A stretch of 64,000 nucleotides of DNA from Euclidia mi (Eukaryota > Arthropoda > Insecta > Lepidoptera > Erebidae), in NCBI GenBank assembly GCA_944739405.2, contig OX123193.2, forward strand, positions 10,114,331-10,178,330. The letters are read 5' to 3'. Shown here in pieces: positions 54,447 through 64,000 of this stretch (positions are counted from its first letter, which is position 1; the number at the start of each line of letters is the position of its first letter). Below the pieces are notes generated by a model, which saw only the letters and a program-made list of their open reading frames with translations, had not been told where the DNA came from and made no database searches. Both the position numbers and the translations under genes were made by a program.

Positions 54447-55173
54447 TAATTTTTGGTAGCAGAGCGTAGTTGAAATTTAGCCGCTGTTGCTTGTATCTTA
54501 TCACCTTGTAGACAGTATTGTAGTGTTTTTCAGGTCAGTTTTTGCCTAAAATACATAATATTTATTTGTATAAGTTGACCTACATAACTTGAAACACATT
54601 GTCATACATAACCTCAATCAGTAATTGTTTGATTTTTATTGTTGAAATCTAACTTAAATTTGTTGTTGTAAGTATTAATAAGTCACTTGATTGGATACAA
54701 AACAGTTACATGTATCAATTAATGAAGTTAATGGTTAATTGCATATATTGAGTTTAAAACATTATAACAACCAAACTTGACCTTGCATCTTGGGCGGGTC
54801 ACATTAATAAACCTTTGTTTTGTTATAATACATATATAGATAATATTGTTAGGTAACACATATTCTGTGTCTACTTACTATTGTATTTCACAAATAACAC
54901 AGTGAGCCTGTCTGTTGCAAATAATTAATTAATTGATTTAAAGTTCAACTTGCTGTAAGTTATAAACCTTTTGATAACTTTGTTCTAATGTCAATATATC
55001 GAAACAGGCAGATTTGAGCTTGTTATTAATTTTGTTGGGCAGTAAATACCTGTCACTTGCTTGTACCAGCAGTAAACAGGCTAATACTTTGTTGGTTTTA
55101 AGGAATTAACAAATACTAAGTTTTAATTGATAATATTGTTTAGCGCTTGTCCGAGCTCTTTTGCAAACTTAAT

Positions 55174-57000
55174 ATGTCAGCTATCAAGGACTTGCGTGCG
55201 GCTGCTGGTGCTATTGCATCAGATTTGCGCTGATTTGCCTCAGCCAGTGCCTTGATGAACCGGCCTGATCGCAAGCAGGCCTTACTACAAAGCGGAGCGG
55301 ATCGATGATAGCCTGGCAAGTGTGGAACAGCAATTCCGCACTTTCAGCGCTTGCTGTCTCGAAGGGTCAGTTAATGAATTCACCACCAGCGAATTAGAGT
55401 CAGCGAAGATTATGCCCAGGTCTGAGACCTGTATGATGCTGTCTCCAACTGTGTAAGACAGTTAATTGCCGAGAGGGACGGGCAACCCGCCTTGAAGCAG
55501 GAGCTTCCTAGGACAGCACCGGGACTGGTGAATAGGCTTCCCACTTTAGACCTCCCGCATTTTGATGGCTGCCTAGGAAGCTACCTGGGCTTCGTTAATT
55601 TATTTGGCAGCCTGGTCGATGACAGGGCTGACCTTCGGCCGGCACAAAAATTGGCATATTTGATGTCGGTTCTGGATAGGGAGGCCAAAGGCCTCATCCA
55701 ACATCTGCCTGTGTCTGACGAGGCGTACCAGATGGTTTGGGACTTAATTACCCGTAGGTACTACAACAAGCCTGGTCTCGCAGACACCCATATTGAGCAG
55801 ATTTTGGGTTTGCCCACTCTCACCCGGGTCTTTGAGTTGGGCACCCAACGTTTGAACCCGCTCTTGGTGGCAATAAACGCACTTAAGTGCTTGGACCTGC
55901 CCGTGGACCAATGGTCCTACCTATTGGTGCACATTGTGCTCAAAAAGCTGCCTGCCGACCTGAGGTCGCGTTTTGAACAGCGCTTTGGTGGGGATAGCGC
56001 GACCCATCTGCCCCCCTTTTCAGACTTGGAGAGGTTTAATCGATTTTAAACTTTCGCGATTTGTATACATCATACGATATTATTTAGCGGGTCTTAGTCG
56101 CGATAATTTATTTATTTTAAGGCACAACCGTTGCAAGCCGGTAGAAATGTAGGAGAATAACAGAGGTATTTATGCCTTGAAATAAATAAATTATCGCGAC
56201 TAAGACCCGCTAAATAATATCGTATGTTGGAGAGGTTTCTCGAGGATGAGTGCCGGGTCTTGGATAACTCCAGTGGTGACACGCCGGCTAAGTCGCAGCC
56301 GCCCAAGGTCAAGGAGCAGGCTCGCGTTTACACCCGAGCCAATGTTGACCGGCGCCCTCCTCGCTTTGCAGTCACGCAGAGCCCAGCGGAGTGCTCTTAC
56401 TGCAAGGTCACGAGGCACAGAACGGCCAGTTGTAGGTCATTCTCGGACCTTCATGTCGCCTCTCGTAGGCGCATCGCGAATGCCCGCCGCCTTTGCTTCT
56501 CTTGTTTGGGGTCCCACTACCGGCGAGACTGCCCAAACTCTCGCCCCTGTCCTCACTGTGGAGGACAGCATTTGGACATTCTCTGCATGAATGCCAGAGA
56601 GGTAGGCCGCTTGTCCAACCAGCCGACGCCGCGCACGGGCGGGTGTTTTGAAGGTGGCAGCCGAGGCTCACCGGCGCGTAGCCGAGAGTCGCCTCGCTCA
56701 ATTGATTGCCGCTCCCCCCGCTTGGAGAACCGTAGCGTGCGCATGCCTCCTCTCTCTTGCGCACCTGAATGTGCGACCGCTCAACGTCACCAGCACCATG
56801 ACTGCTGCCCCAGGCATTCCCCTCCTTTGGCGGAGCGTCCCCGCCTTGACTCGCGCTCACCTCGTTTTGGGCGGGTGCGTCATTATGACCCCCCACAGAT
56901 GGCGCGCGCATCGAGTCACCGCGCTTTTGAGGACTTCAAGCCGCACCCTCATTTTGATTTGCCTGGTCCTGGCCAACGGTCGCCGCCCAGGCAACAATAG
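55174..57000 (+). pseudogene. BEL/Pao gag (copy B, broken)
   Basis: ATG at 55174 (MSAIKDLRAAAG). A stop at 55231-55233 (TGA where copy A has TGG), a small indel near 55292 and further changes break the first part. From 55492 the DUF1759-like region is open until the insertion at 56037-56226, after which the zinc knuckles (CSYCKVTRHRTASC, CFSCLGSHYRRDC, CPHCGGQHLDILC) continue in frame to PPRQQ and TAG at 56998-57000. Here the C-terminal frame is intact, unlike copy A, and shows that TAG is the natural end of gag. Confidence 0.87.
56037..56226. mobile_element. Penelope-derived insertion with 54-bp inverted arms
   Basis: Flanked by TTGGAGAGGTT(T) on both sides (56026-56037 and 56227-56238). 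It starts with the 32-nt leader (56040-56071), followed by an arm 56071-56124 that pairs with 56173-56226 with a single mismatch. Between the arms lies CCGTTGCAAGCCGGTAGAAA, part of the Penelope 3' region. So this is the 5' leader, a reversed 3' end and a forward 3' end in only 190 bp, with no coding sequence. Confidence 0.78.
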
Positions 57001-60000
57001 GTCATTGACCCCTGCCCTATAACGCCAACCTCCCCCATTGTAATCGTTATCCTACCAACGGTTGCTGTTAGGGTCTGGGGATCCACGGGGACCTCTGTTG
57101 TTGTCCGTGCTATATTGGACACAGGTTCACAAGGTTGCATTGTTTCCACTTATTTGGTAGGGCAGGTTAAATTAAATATGGGTTCTTTTCCAAATTGTAT
57201 ACGGGGAATAGGTGACGTAGCCTCTAATGTTGAAGGGCAAGTTAAAGATTTGTTTGCTCCTGTTGAATCTTCACACACGAGGATTAAAACCTCGGCTATT
57301 GTGCTGAAGAATATTTTGGGTATGCATCCACAGAAGCAGCTAACTGCTGTTGTGGTGAATTTGACATCGGGATTGGATCTGGCAGACCCCAAATTTGACA
57401 CACCAGGTCAAATCGACTTATTGATTGGCTCTGATGTCCTCGGTGGAATTTTGATTGGTGGGAAACGGGTCTTGGTGCCAAATGGTTTGACTGCCATCCC
57501 GACCATATTTGGATTTGCTTTGATGGGACCTGTACCTAGGGACCCCCCTCCACCTGAACTTGATAATTTGTTGGCAGTAGGCTCTGCTCTCTCTGATGCG
57601 GTTCAGAGGTTTTGGGAAGTAGAGGAGCCCCCTCAAGCTGCCCGTTTGAATCCAGAACATGAAGAGTGTGAGCTGTTCTTCCAGAACAATACTGGTCGAC
57701 TCCGTTCTGGTCGGATCATTACGAAGCTGCCCTTTCTGTCTGTTCGGCCTCCGCTTGGTGAGTCACGATCTTTAGCCGAAAAGAGATTGTTGGCTATGGA
57801 GCGTCGCATGGGTCGTGATCCGGAGCTCAGACAGAAGTATATTGAGTTCATGAGATATGAACAATTGGGACACATGTCTGTGTCAAATTTGGATTGGCGT
57901 TCGGTGGAGCATTACTTTCTCCCGCATCATACGGTATTGAAGCCATCAACTGGCAAGCTGCGCACGGTGTTTGATGGTTCTGCGCAGACTTCTACGGGCG
58001 TATCCTTGAACTAGTGCTTGCATTCTGGTCCCAAGTTGGTCAAGGACCTTTGTGACGTCATCACCAGCTTCCGACGACATCAGGTTGTCTTTGTGGCCGA
58101 TATAAAAATGATGTTCAGGCAGACGATTATCCACCCTGATGACCGTCGTTTCCAGCTGATCCTTTGGAGAGAGAATCCTCGCGATCCCATGGTCGTCTAC
58201 GAGCTCAATACTAATACGTACGGGTTAAGGTCAAGCCCCTACTTGGCAATACGTTCTCTTTGGGAGCTTGCAGACCGCGAAAGCTTACGTTTCCCACGAG
58301 CCTCCGCCATCTTGAAAGACGATATTTACGTCGATGACATTTGCTCGGGCGCCTCCATATCGGACGAGGCGATACGCCTGCGCGACGAATTGATAGGTAT
58401 TTTGGCCTCCACTGGTTATGAGTTGCGCAAATGGATTTCCAACTCACCATCGCTTTTGGAAGGCTTGCCAGAGGATCATCAGCAGGATCCACAGTTGTTT
58501 GAGATTGTTGACAACCCCGCCATGATGGCTGTTCTCGGCGTTCAGAACAGACCAGTCCAAGACATCTTTACATATAACGTAGACTTGAAATTGCCTTGTT
58601 CTTGGACTAAACGTCTCGTGTTGTCTACTGTCGCCAGAACCTTTGATCCGAACGGTTGGATTTGTCCTGTTATATTTTGGGCAAAATGCTTCTTGCAGAA
58701 GCTTTGGACAGCAGGATTGACCTGGGACAAACCTCTACACGGTACTCTTGTTGAAGAATGGACCTCTTTTGTATCCTCACTTCCTGCCGTCAATGAGATC
58801 TCCTTGCCTCGTCCCATCCTTCCTCCCCGGGAAGTACAAGGCCACCCTTCACGGGTTTTGTGATGCCTCGGAACGTGGTCACGCGGCCGTGGTGTACTTG
58901 CGCACAGTTAGTGCCTCAGGTCAGGTGAGGGTTTCCCTGATCATGGTGAAGAGCAAGGTTGCACCCCTTCGTACATCTTTGACCATCCCAAAATTGGAGT
59001 TCTCGGGAGCAGCCCTACTTGTACGCTTATTGAACCACGTGTCTAGTACTTTGGGTAAAGGCATTTGTATTAATGGGACCTACGCCTGGACAGACAGCCA
59101 AATTGTTCTTTGTTGGTTGAAGGCGTCTGTCCACACCATGGAGGTATTTGTCGCTAATCGCGTTTCTCAAATACAAAAATCGGAAGTCAAGCTTGTTTGG
59201 AGACACGTGCCAGGTGAGCTCAACCCCGCTGATTGTGCCTTACGCGGATGCTTGACGCCTAGTTTGATAGGCCATTCGCTATGGTGGGGTCCGGAATGGT
59301 TGAGTCGACCAGAAATTGATTGGCCTCGAACGCCAGTTTTAAATACTACCAATTTGCCGGATCTACGAACACTCGCTCTTGAGAAGGTAGAATGCGCCTT
59401 CGACCCCGATTTTTGTTGAGTCGTTACAGCTCCCTTGACAAGTTGTTAGGTGTCACTGCTTGGATAAAGCGTTTTGTTTTTAATTTTAGGCACTCACAAC
59501 AGAAACGTCTGACACCGTTTCTCTCACCACAGGAACGACAGGAGTCCCTCACCTTTTGGGTTCGTTCTGTGCAATTGGCGCATTTTGAGAAGGAGATTGC
59601 TATCCTTAAATCAGGGAGATCGAAACTATCGGGAGCTGTATCTAAATTGAACCCCTTTTTGGACGATACGGGTCTCCTGCGCGTTGGAGGGCGTCTCAAG
59701 AACGCCAATCTCCCTTACGGGGCACGTCACCCCCGTTTGTTACCCAAGGACGGTCATTTGGTACGCTTGTTGGTAACTGACCGTCACCTTAAAAATTCGC
59801 ATGCTGGTTGTAATGCGCTCTTGGCCATTTAGCTTCGCTAGTTTTGGATTTTGTCTGCTCGAAGAGTTATTCGGAGTGTAGTCTTTCGCTGCATCTCTTG
59901 CTATAAGCTCTAGGCTCCTACCATGCAGCCCTTGATGGGAGACTTACCGGCAGATCGCGTAACTGAGAGCAGGACGTTTGACGGTGTTGGCACGGACTTT

Positions 60001-60054
60001 GCTGGTCCCTTTTTGGTGAAAACGTCGACACTTCGAAACAGCAAGACTGTTAAG
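57001..60054 (+). pseudogene. BEL/Pao pol (copy B, broken and truncated)
   Basis: In frame with gag after TAG 56998-57000. Protease LDTGSQG at about 57115; RT with VADIKMMFRQ and YVDD near 58330; RNase H with GFCDASERG near 58860, TYAWTDSQIVLCWLK near 59090 and HVPGELNPADC near 59210; then the integrase zinc region up to 59832. Breaks: stop at 58012-58014 (TAG where copy A has CAG), a 1-bp gain near 58832, a 1-bp loss near 59412, a stop at 59830-59832, then truncation at 60054. RNase H is more complete than in copy A, which lost 41 bp there. Confidence 0.88.
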
Positions 60055-60538
60055 AGCGTATACGCCTCGAGCGGCGGCTCGAGTTTAGGTTTTTATAGCA
60101 CCGCGGTCGCCCGCGCACCGCGGATGCGAGACCCGGTGCACTATGACGGTGTCGCGTGGAATAATAATCTTGATCCTTCTTGCCATACATGAACAGTATT
60201 CGTTTAGGTAATACGTCGATTATGATATGAAAGTATTCAGATTTATTATTTTCAATGCACATGCATTTAAAGGTATCAAATAAAGATATTACATATTTGT
60301 TCAGTAGGATGATGTTCCTCAGGATAACAACGACTATTTATAATAATTTGGCGCATTTTTATTATATGATAGAAATAATTTATAATTGTCATCTACATAA
60401 TTGTCACATTTCAATTAATATACATCTATTTCGTTATTAATGCAAAAAAAACCACGAATGACACTAAATACAAAATCAAAAGGGTCGGGTAAAAGAAAAT
60501 ACTTAATTAATTAAAAGAAAGAAAAAAATATACAATAT
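60055..60538. other. GC-rich hairpin block then AT-rich DNA
   Basis: 60057-60115 holds three short perfect palindromes or hairpins: GCGTATACGC, CTCGAGC/GCTCGAG and CCGCGGT/ACCGCGG. It begins exactly where BEL copy B is cut off. The rest is AT-rich with no recognised element. Confidence 0.5.
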
Positions 60539-61330
60539 TCGATTTTAAACTTTCGCGATTTGTATACATGATACAATATTATTTAGCGGGTCTTAGTCGC
60601 GATAATTTATTTATTTCAAGGCATAAATACCTCTGTTATTCTCCTACGTTTCTACCGGCTTGCAACGGTTGTGGTCGCGGAGGGACTGATGTCAGCTCAG
60701 CGCCGTCCTTGTGAAGCGCGGGTTTCGGCAGCTACCCTCACTTGTTTTGTATTTTTGATATTTTGAGTTCTATCCGCACTGTCGGTACTTCGACACACTA
60801 CACTTATGACGTCTACACACTGATGACTTGTGTTACTGGGGCGTTGTTTGCATTTGTTGATAACTGGGTTCCAGGTGGTCGATAGTTTGTATCCGTCCTC
60901 CCGGTTGAAATTTCTATGTTTTTTGATTTCAACCGCTTCACGTACTATCCTGGAGTAATAGTGGCGATCGGTGAATAAGACTTGTGGTTGATGTAATTCT
61001 ATCCAGTGGTTTGGTCCAGATTCCAGCAAATGTTCAGCAATGGCAGATTTATTAATTTGTCGATTTTTGACAGCTGTGATATGTTCTTTGACCCTTTCAG
61101 CGATCTGAAGTAAGCAAAGTGCCGGCTTACATGCCTTATATCAAGGGAGTGACGGACAAAGTTGGAACAGTACTACAGAAATACTCCATCAAGACTGTAT
61201 ATAGTCCCCTCTCCAAGGTAGCACACAATCTGCGTACCCCAAAGGACGTAATTCCTCTACAAACACCAGGCGTCTACAAGGTTGATTGCAGTTGTGGTAG
61301 TTCCTATATCGGACAGACCAAACGGCCAAT
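60539..61330 (-). pseudogene. Penelope-like element fragment with inverted upstream half
   Basis: 60539-60570 is the 32-nt leader. 60571-61108 reads on the minus strand as the 3' UTR plus the C-terminal coding part (RVKEHI..., LLESGPNHWIELHQPQ, YYSRIVREAVEIKK, ending at 60697). 61109-61325 reads on the plus strand as the preceding part of the same protein (VPAYMPYIKGVTDKVG, SPLSKVAHNLRTPKD and GVYKVDCSCGSSYIGQTKR). The two halves are adjacent in the intact protein (19580-21034) but point towards each other here, so the upstream piece is inverted. The RT is missing. Confidence 0.8.
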
Positions 61331-61683
61331 CCTCCTCTTAGCGTTATCCCACTTACTAGTCTAACCGGATTTGGCTGAATATTAGCTTTTCCACAGAGCG
61401 ACTGCCTGTCAGAACGCCGCAACCCGAAAGGATAGCGATAGTCTATGGTTTAGACTAGTGTCAGTTTATTTAGAAGGTACTGACGCCCTGTAACGACTGT
61501 CAAAGATCTTCATGACAACCGGGACCGACGGCTTAACGTGCTCTCCGAGGCACGGGACAAGCGATAATTAATAATTCAATACGCACATAACTCCGAAAAG
61601 TCATTGGTGCGCGCCGTGGATTCGAACCCGATACCCTCTGCATGGCAGTCTGTTGGTATCTCCACTCGGCTATCGCTGCCTAA
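61330..61683 (-). mobile_element. tRNA-derived SINE (family 2), near full length
   Basis: Minus-strand counterpart of 27260-27630: head GGCAGCGATAGCCGAGTGGA, B box TCGGGTTCGAATCCACGG, body with CGTTAAGCCGTCGGTCCCGG and TAGACTAGTAAGTGGGATAA. Its 3' end abuts the inverted Penelope piece. Confidence 0.78.
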
Positions 61684-61796
61684 TTCTCTTATTTTATATG
61701 ACATTGTAGTTATATTATGAACGAAATGAGATTAGATTTTAAATTGACTCAGAATTGGTATTCTTCTAATTTAAATGTCATTGTCATCTAGAGTCC

Positions 61797-62729
61797 GTGC
61801 CACGAGAACATAGACTTTTTGTAAACAAAGAATTTTTACTAAGTGACTTAGTGATAGTTCTGTCAAAAACAAATAATTTCAAATCCAATGAGCGCAACGG
61901 TACATAGATACGTGTCATTGGAAACTAAAATGTCAATGGATCGGGGTTTTATCGATATTATGCGCTGTCAACAGGATCTTTTAATGTTTTGAGGTACTGA
62001 CGCCTAGAGTGTCAACATTTGGCGTTAGTTCATTGAAATGATACATTCTTGGGCTTAACATTTTTATATCAGAGGACAAAATTAAATTTTTAGTTATCAA
62101 GAAGGGGAACGCTCTTCCCGCTGCCGGCACATCTCGAAAAAGCGCGTGCAGAATATCAGATGGCAGAAAATTATTTATACCTAAAAAAGAAATTGCGTTT
62201 TCAGACTACCGTAACGTTTAATGTTTTTTGTTTAAGTTCATTCTGACGATTTCATTCACAGACAACCTAAAATCTCTATGCCTAGAAATGTTTATGCAAT
62301 GTATTAGCTAGTTATCTGTAATATTATTCATTGTTGGTCAATAATTTAATATTTTAGAATAGATATGCTACTTTGAGCAAAATTATTTATTGCGTATTGA
62401 TTTAAAAAAAATCGTGTCAATAATAAAGTAACATGTATGTACTCTATAATTAACAAACATGGTACTCTACTTTACATTAATTTACAGATTATTACGTGTA
62501 AAACAACAAAAAATCGGCAAATTTATGAAAATTCGACCATTAAAACACAAAATCAAATATTTTTATTTCAGTAAAATTTAACAATATAAATTTAAAAACA
62601 TAGTGGCATAATTAGGCATGGAAAAACAAAAGACTGTTCAAAAGCATAAAATCTAAAACGCAACTGTTTGAAAAAAGGTTGTGAAGCCCTGAATTTTTGT
62701 TTACAAAAAGTCTATCTTCTCGTGGCACC
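61797..62729. mobile_element. 933-bp element with 33-bp inverted ends
   Basis: GTGCCACGAGAACATAGAC... at 61797 matches the reverse complement of the segment ending at 62729 (GTGCCACGAGAAGATAGAC...), with one mismatch over the first 33 bp (TTTTTGTAAACAAA shared). No coding capacity was seen. This is probably a non-autonomous DNA transposon. The superfamily is unknown and no target duplication was found. Confidence 0.62.
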
Positions 62730-62783
62730 AACTATAATTTGACTTCTATTGTTCGACGTTGACACATTGTTTAATTAACAACA

Positions 62784-62852
62784 GGCAGCGATAGCCTACT
62801 GGATATACCAACGGACTGCAATGCAGAGGGTATCGGGTTCGAATCCACGGTA
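62784..62852 (+). repeat. SINE head fragment (family 2)
   Basis: AGGCAGCGATAGCCTACTGG and the B box TCGGGTTCGAATCCACGG, then an abrupt change to ATGATGATGA. Only the tRNA-like head remains. Confidence 0.68.
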
Positions 62853-62859
62853 TGCTAGA

Positions 62860-63955
62860 ACGATGATGATGACATTGTTCAATTAACGATCTAGTAACGA
62901 TAACATTCCAATATCAGTTTATTTAGGAGAATACCATTTGTGACATGAGTATGACACTGACATTAGATCGAAACTGCATTTTGAACAAATGTAGTTAGAA
63001 GAATTGAGTCTCAAAATAAAAAGGTTAACTGGTGCAGAATAAGACTGCACGGTAGGTACGTGTGCTTGTGTGTGTTAGGTACCTGCAAGCGAGCTCGTGG
63101 GGATCAGCTGAGCTGCGGCGGTTTGTGAGATAATATTCGATTCAAGTGTGCTTTTAATTGCATTGCATAGTACGTATTAGGTAAATACCTATTACATTGG
63201 TATCATCCTAACGGCGGCGCGTCCTAGCTTAAAAATAACCATAATTTTGCCCCCCTTGAGAACCTCATACATGGGCTCTGTAAATTCATCGGTCGGTCAC
63301 CCATCCATACTATGACCGTGATGTCTATTACTTTACCTTAACTTATGTAGTTTGTACGAAAATAAACCTGCGATATAGGCTCTGCAAGCCAATCCCATGG
63401 TCACCATCAAAGATCAAATGCGTCTAAAAAGGTAAGGTATTATATCTAACGGTCTGTTTCTGTCAGTCTCCAACCAGTAACCACTAGACTCCAGATGTCT
63501 TGACTAACACACTAGTTAAATACGTAATACATAAATAAAGTTAAGTACATCAACTTGACATATTTATAAAAAAAATACGTTGAGAAAAAAAATAAGGATC
63601 AAGAGGCTTTAGCTGCGCTATAAACGTTTTGGAATGCAATATTTACGTAAAATGGCGGACGCGGACGCGAGCGACACGACCGTCCTCTGAGAGCGCTCAG
63701 CGCTGAATGGCGGACATATCATCGCGCTTCGAGCTTTATAGGTCTTTTTAAAAAAATCATATTAATTACAAACGAAAAGTTTAGATTCCAATTTTTTTAT
63801 ATGACTTAAAATGAATCTTAAGGTTTCTAAATATGTATATACCTTTTTAATAATCACAGTGGTTTTTTAGATATAAATGCAAATTTGCGGGCTAAAATTA
63901 AGCAAAATGCACTGTTTTGATCTCCGATTTTCTTGAAAATTATGAATGAAAGTAC
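62860..63955. other. Stretch without supported genes
   Basis: AT-rich, with a GC-richer part at 63650-63730 (GGCGGACGCGGACGCGAGCG...). AAAATGGCGGACG there could mark a start codon, but the frame closes after about a dozen codons. Confidence 0.35.
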
Positions 63956-64000
63956 ATTGGGTAGTGTTGCAGTGGAAGCGATTATTAATATCGCATTAGG
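63956..64000 (-). repeat. Possible third BEL LTR, cut by the window edge
   Basis: On the minus strand, AATCGCTTCCACTGCAACAC and TACCCAAT match the copy B LTR at about 54398-54427. Similarity ends at about 63956, and the rest of the match would lie beyond the window. Confidence 0.5.

Larger units (their letters stand above)
53860..60054 (+). mobile_element. BEL/Pao LTR retrotransposon, copy B (3'-truncated)
   Basis: Same family as 2453-9888, aligned almost throughout. It has the 5' LTR (53860-54446), the same primer-binding site, gag and pol, but stops abruptly at 60054 within the integrase, just after the stretch AGCAAGACTGTTAAG. The rest of integrase and the 3' LTR are missing, so no target duplication can be checked. 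A 190-bp Penelope-derived insertion interrupts gag. Confidence 0.9.

Noticed and set aside
63640..63700. Start of a host gene (AAAATGGCGG)
   Set aside because: The frame closes after about a dozen codons and no donor site or motif supports an exon.

Overview
The window looks like repeat-rich, gene-poor DNA from an insect, most likely a moth or butterfly. This is inferred from the types of element present: tRNA-headed SINEs with a recurring lepidopteran-style layout, short A|T-inserting Helitrons, BEL/Pao and Penelope-like elements, RTE/jockey-type LINE debris and a Transib. I could not support any ordinary host gene. Almost everything readable belongs to transposable elements, many of them nested.

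Layout. 1-2.4 kb: LINE 3' tails and a SINE. 2.45-9.89 kb: a complete BEL/Pao LTR retrotransposon (copy A) with both LTRs and an ACCTA target duplication, but with broken gag-pol. 10-17 kb: a decayed LINE, SINEs, a GIY-YIG Penelope-like element, a 252-bp repeat and a badly decayed Ty3/Gypsy element cut by an RTE-type fragment. 17.2-19.1 kb: a 22-23 bp minisatellite with insertions. 19.2-21.2 kb: a SINE abutting a 5'-truncated Penelope element whose reverse-transcriptase/GIY-YIG frame is open. 22.5-28 kb: a mini-Helitron, the second 252-bp repeat, a (TG)n tract, a LINE, another Penelope fragment and several SINEs. 28-38.6 kb: mostly AT-rich DNA holding two mini-Helitrons, a SINE and a 309-bp solo LTR. 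38.6-43.3 kb: a jockey/CR1-type LINE sitting inside a DNA transposon with inverted ends.

44.5-47.4 kb is the most notable piece: an apparently intact 2872-bp Transib DNA transposon with 37-bp terminal inverted repeats, an exact CTAGG target duplication and an unbroken 684-residue RAG1-like transposase. The D, D, E residues and the C2H2 zinc ligands can all be placed. Its ends carry a heptamer/nonamer pair at 24-bp spacing, resembling V(D)J recombination signals. 47.8-53.6 kb: a Penelope end fragment, a 587-bp retroposed GC-rich element with a 15-bp target duplication, SINEs and a LINE fragment. 53.7-60.05 kb: a mini-Helitron followed by BEL/Pao copy B, which is 3'-truncated and carries a 190-bp Penelope-derived insertion in gag. 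60.5-61.3 kb: a Penelope fragment with its upstream half inverted. 61.8-62.7 kb: a 933-bp element with inverted ends. The window edge appears to enter a third BEL LTR.

Two themes run across elements. First, several long perfect hairpins (in both arms of the BEL 5' LTR, in BEL gag, in a Penelope flank and in a LINE 3' UTR) look like fold-back template-switch mutations, because a sister copy has only one arm. Second, three Penelope fragments begin with the same 32-nt leader although what follows differs, which suggests a common insertion structure. Coordinates of decayed elements are approximate.
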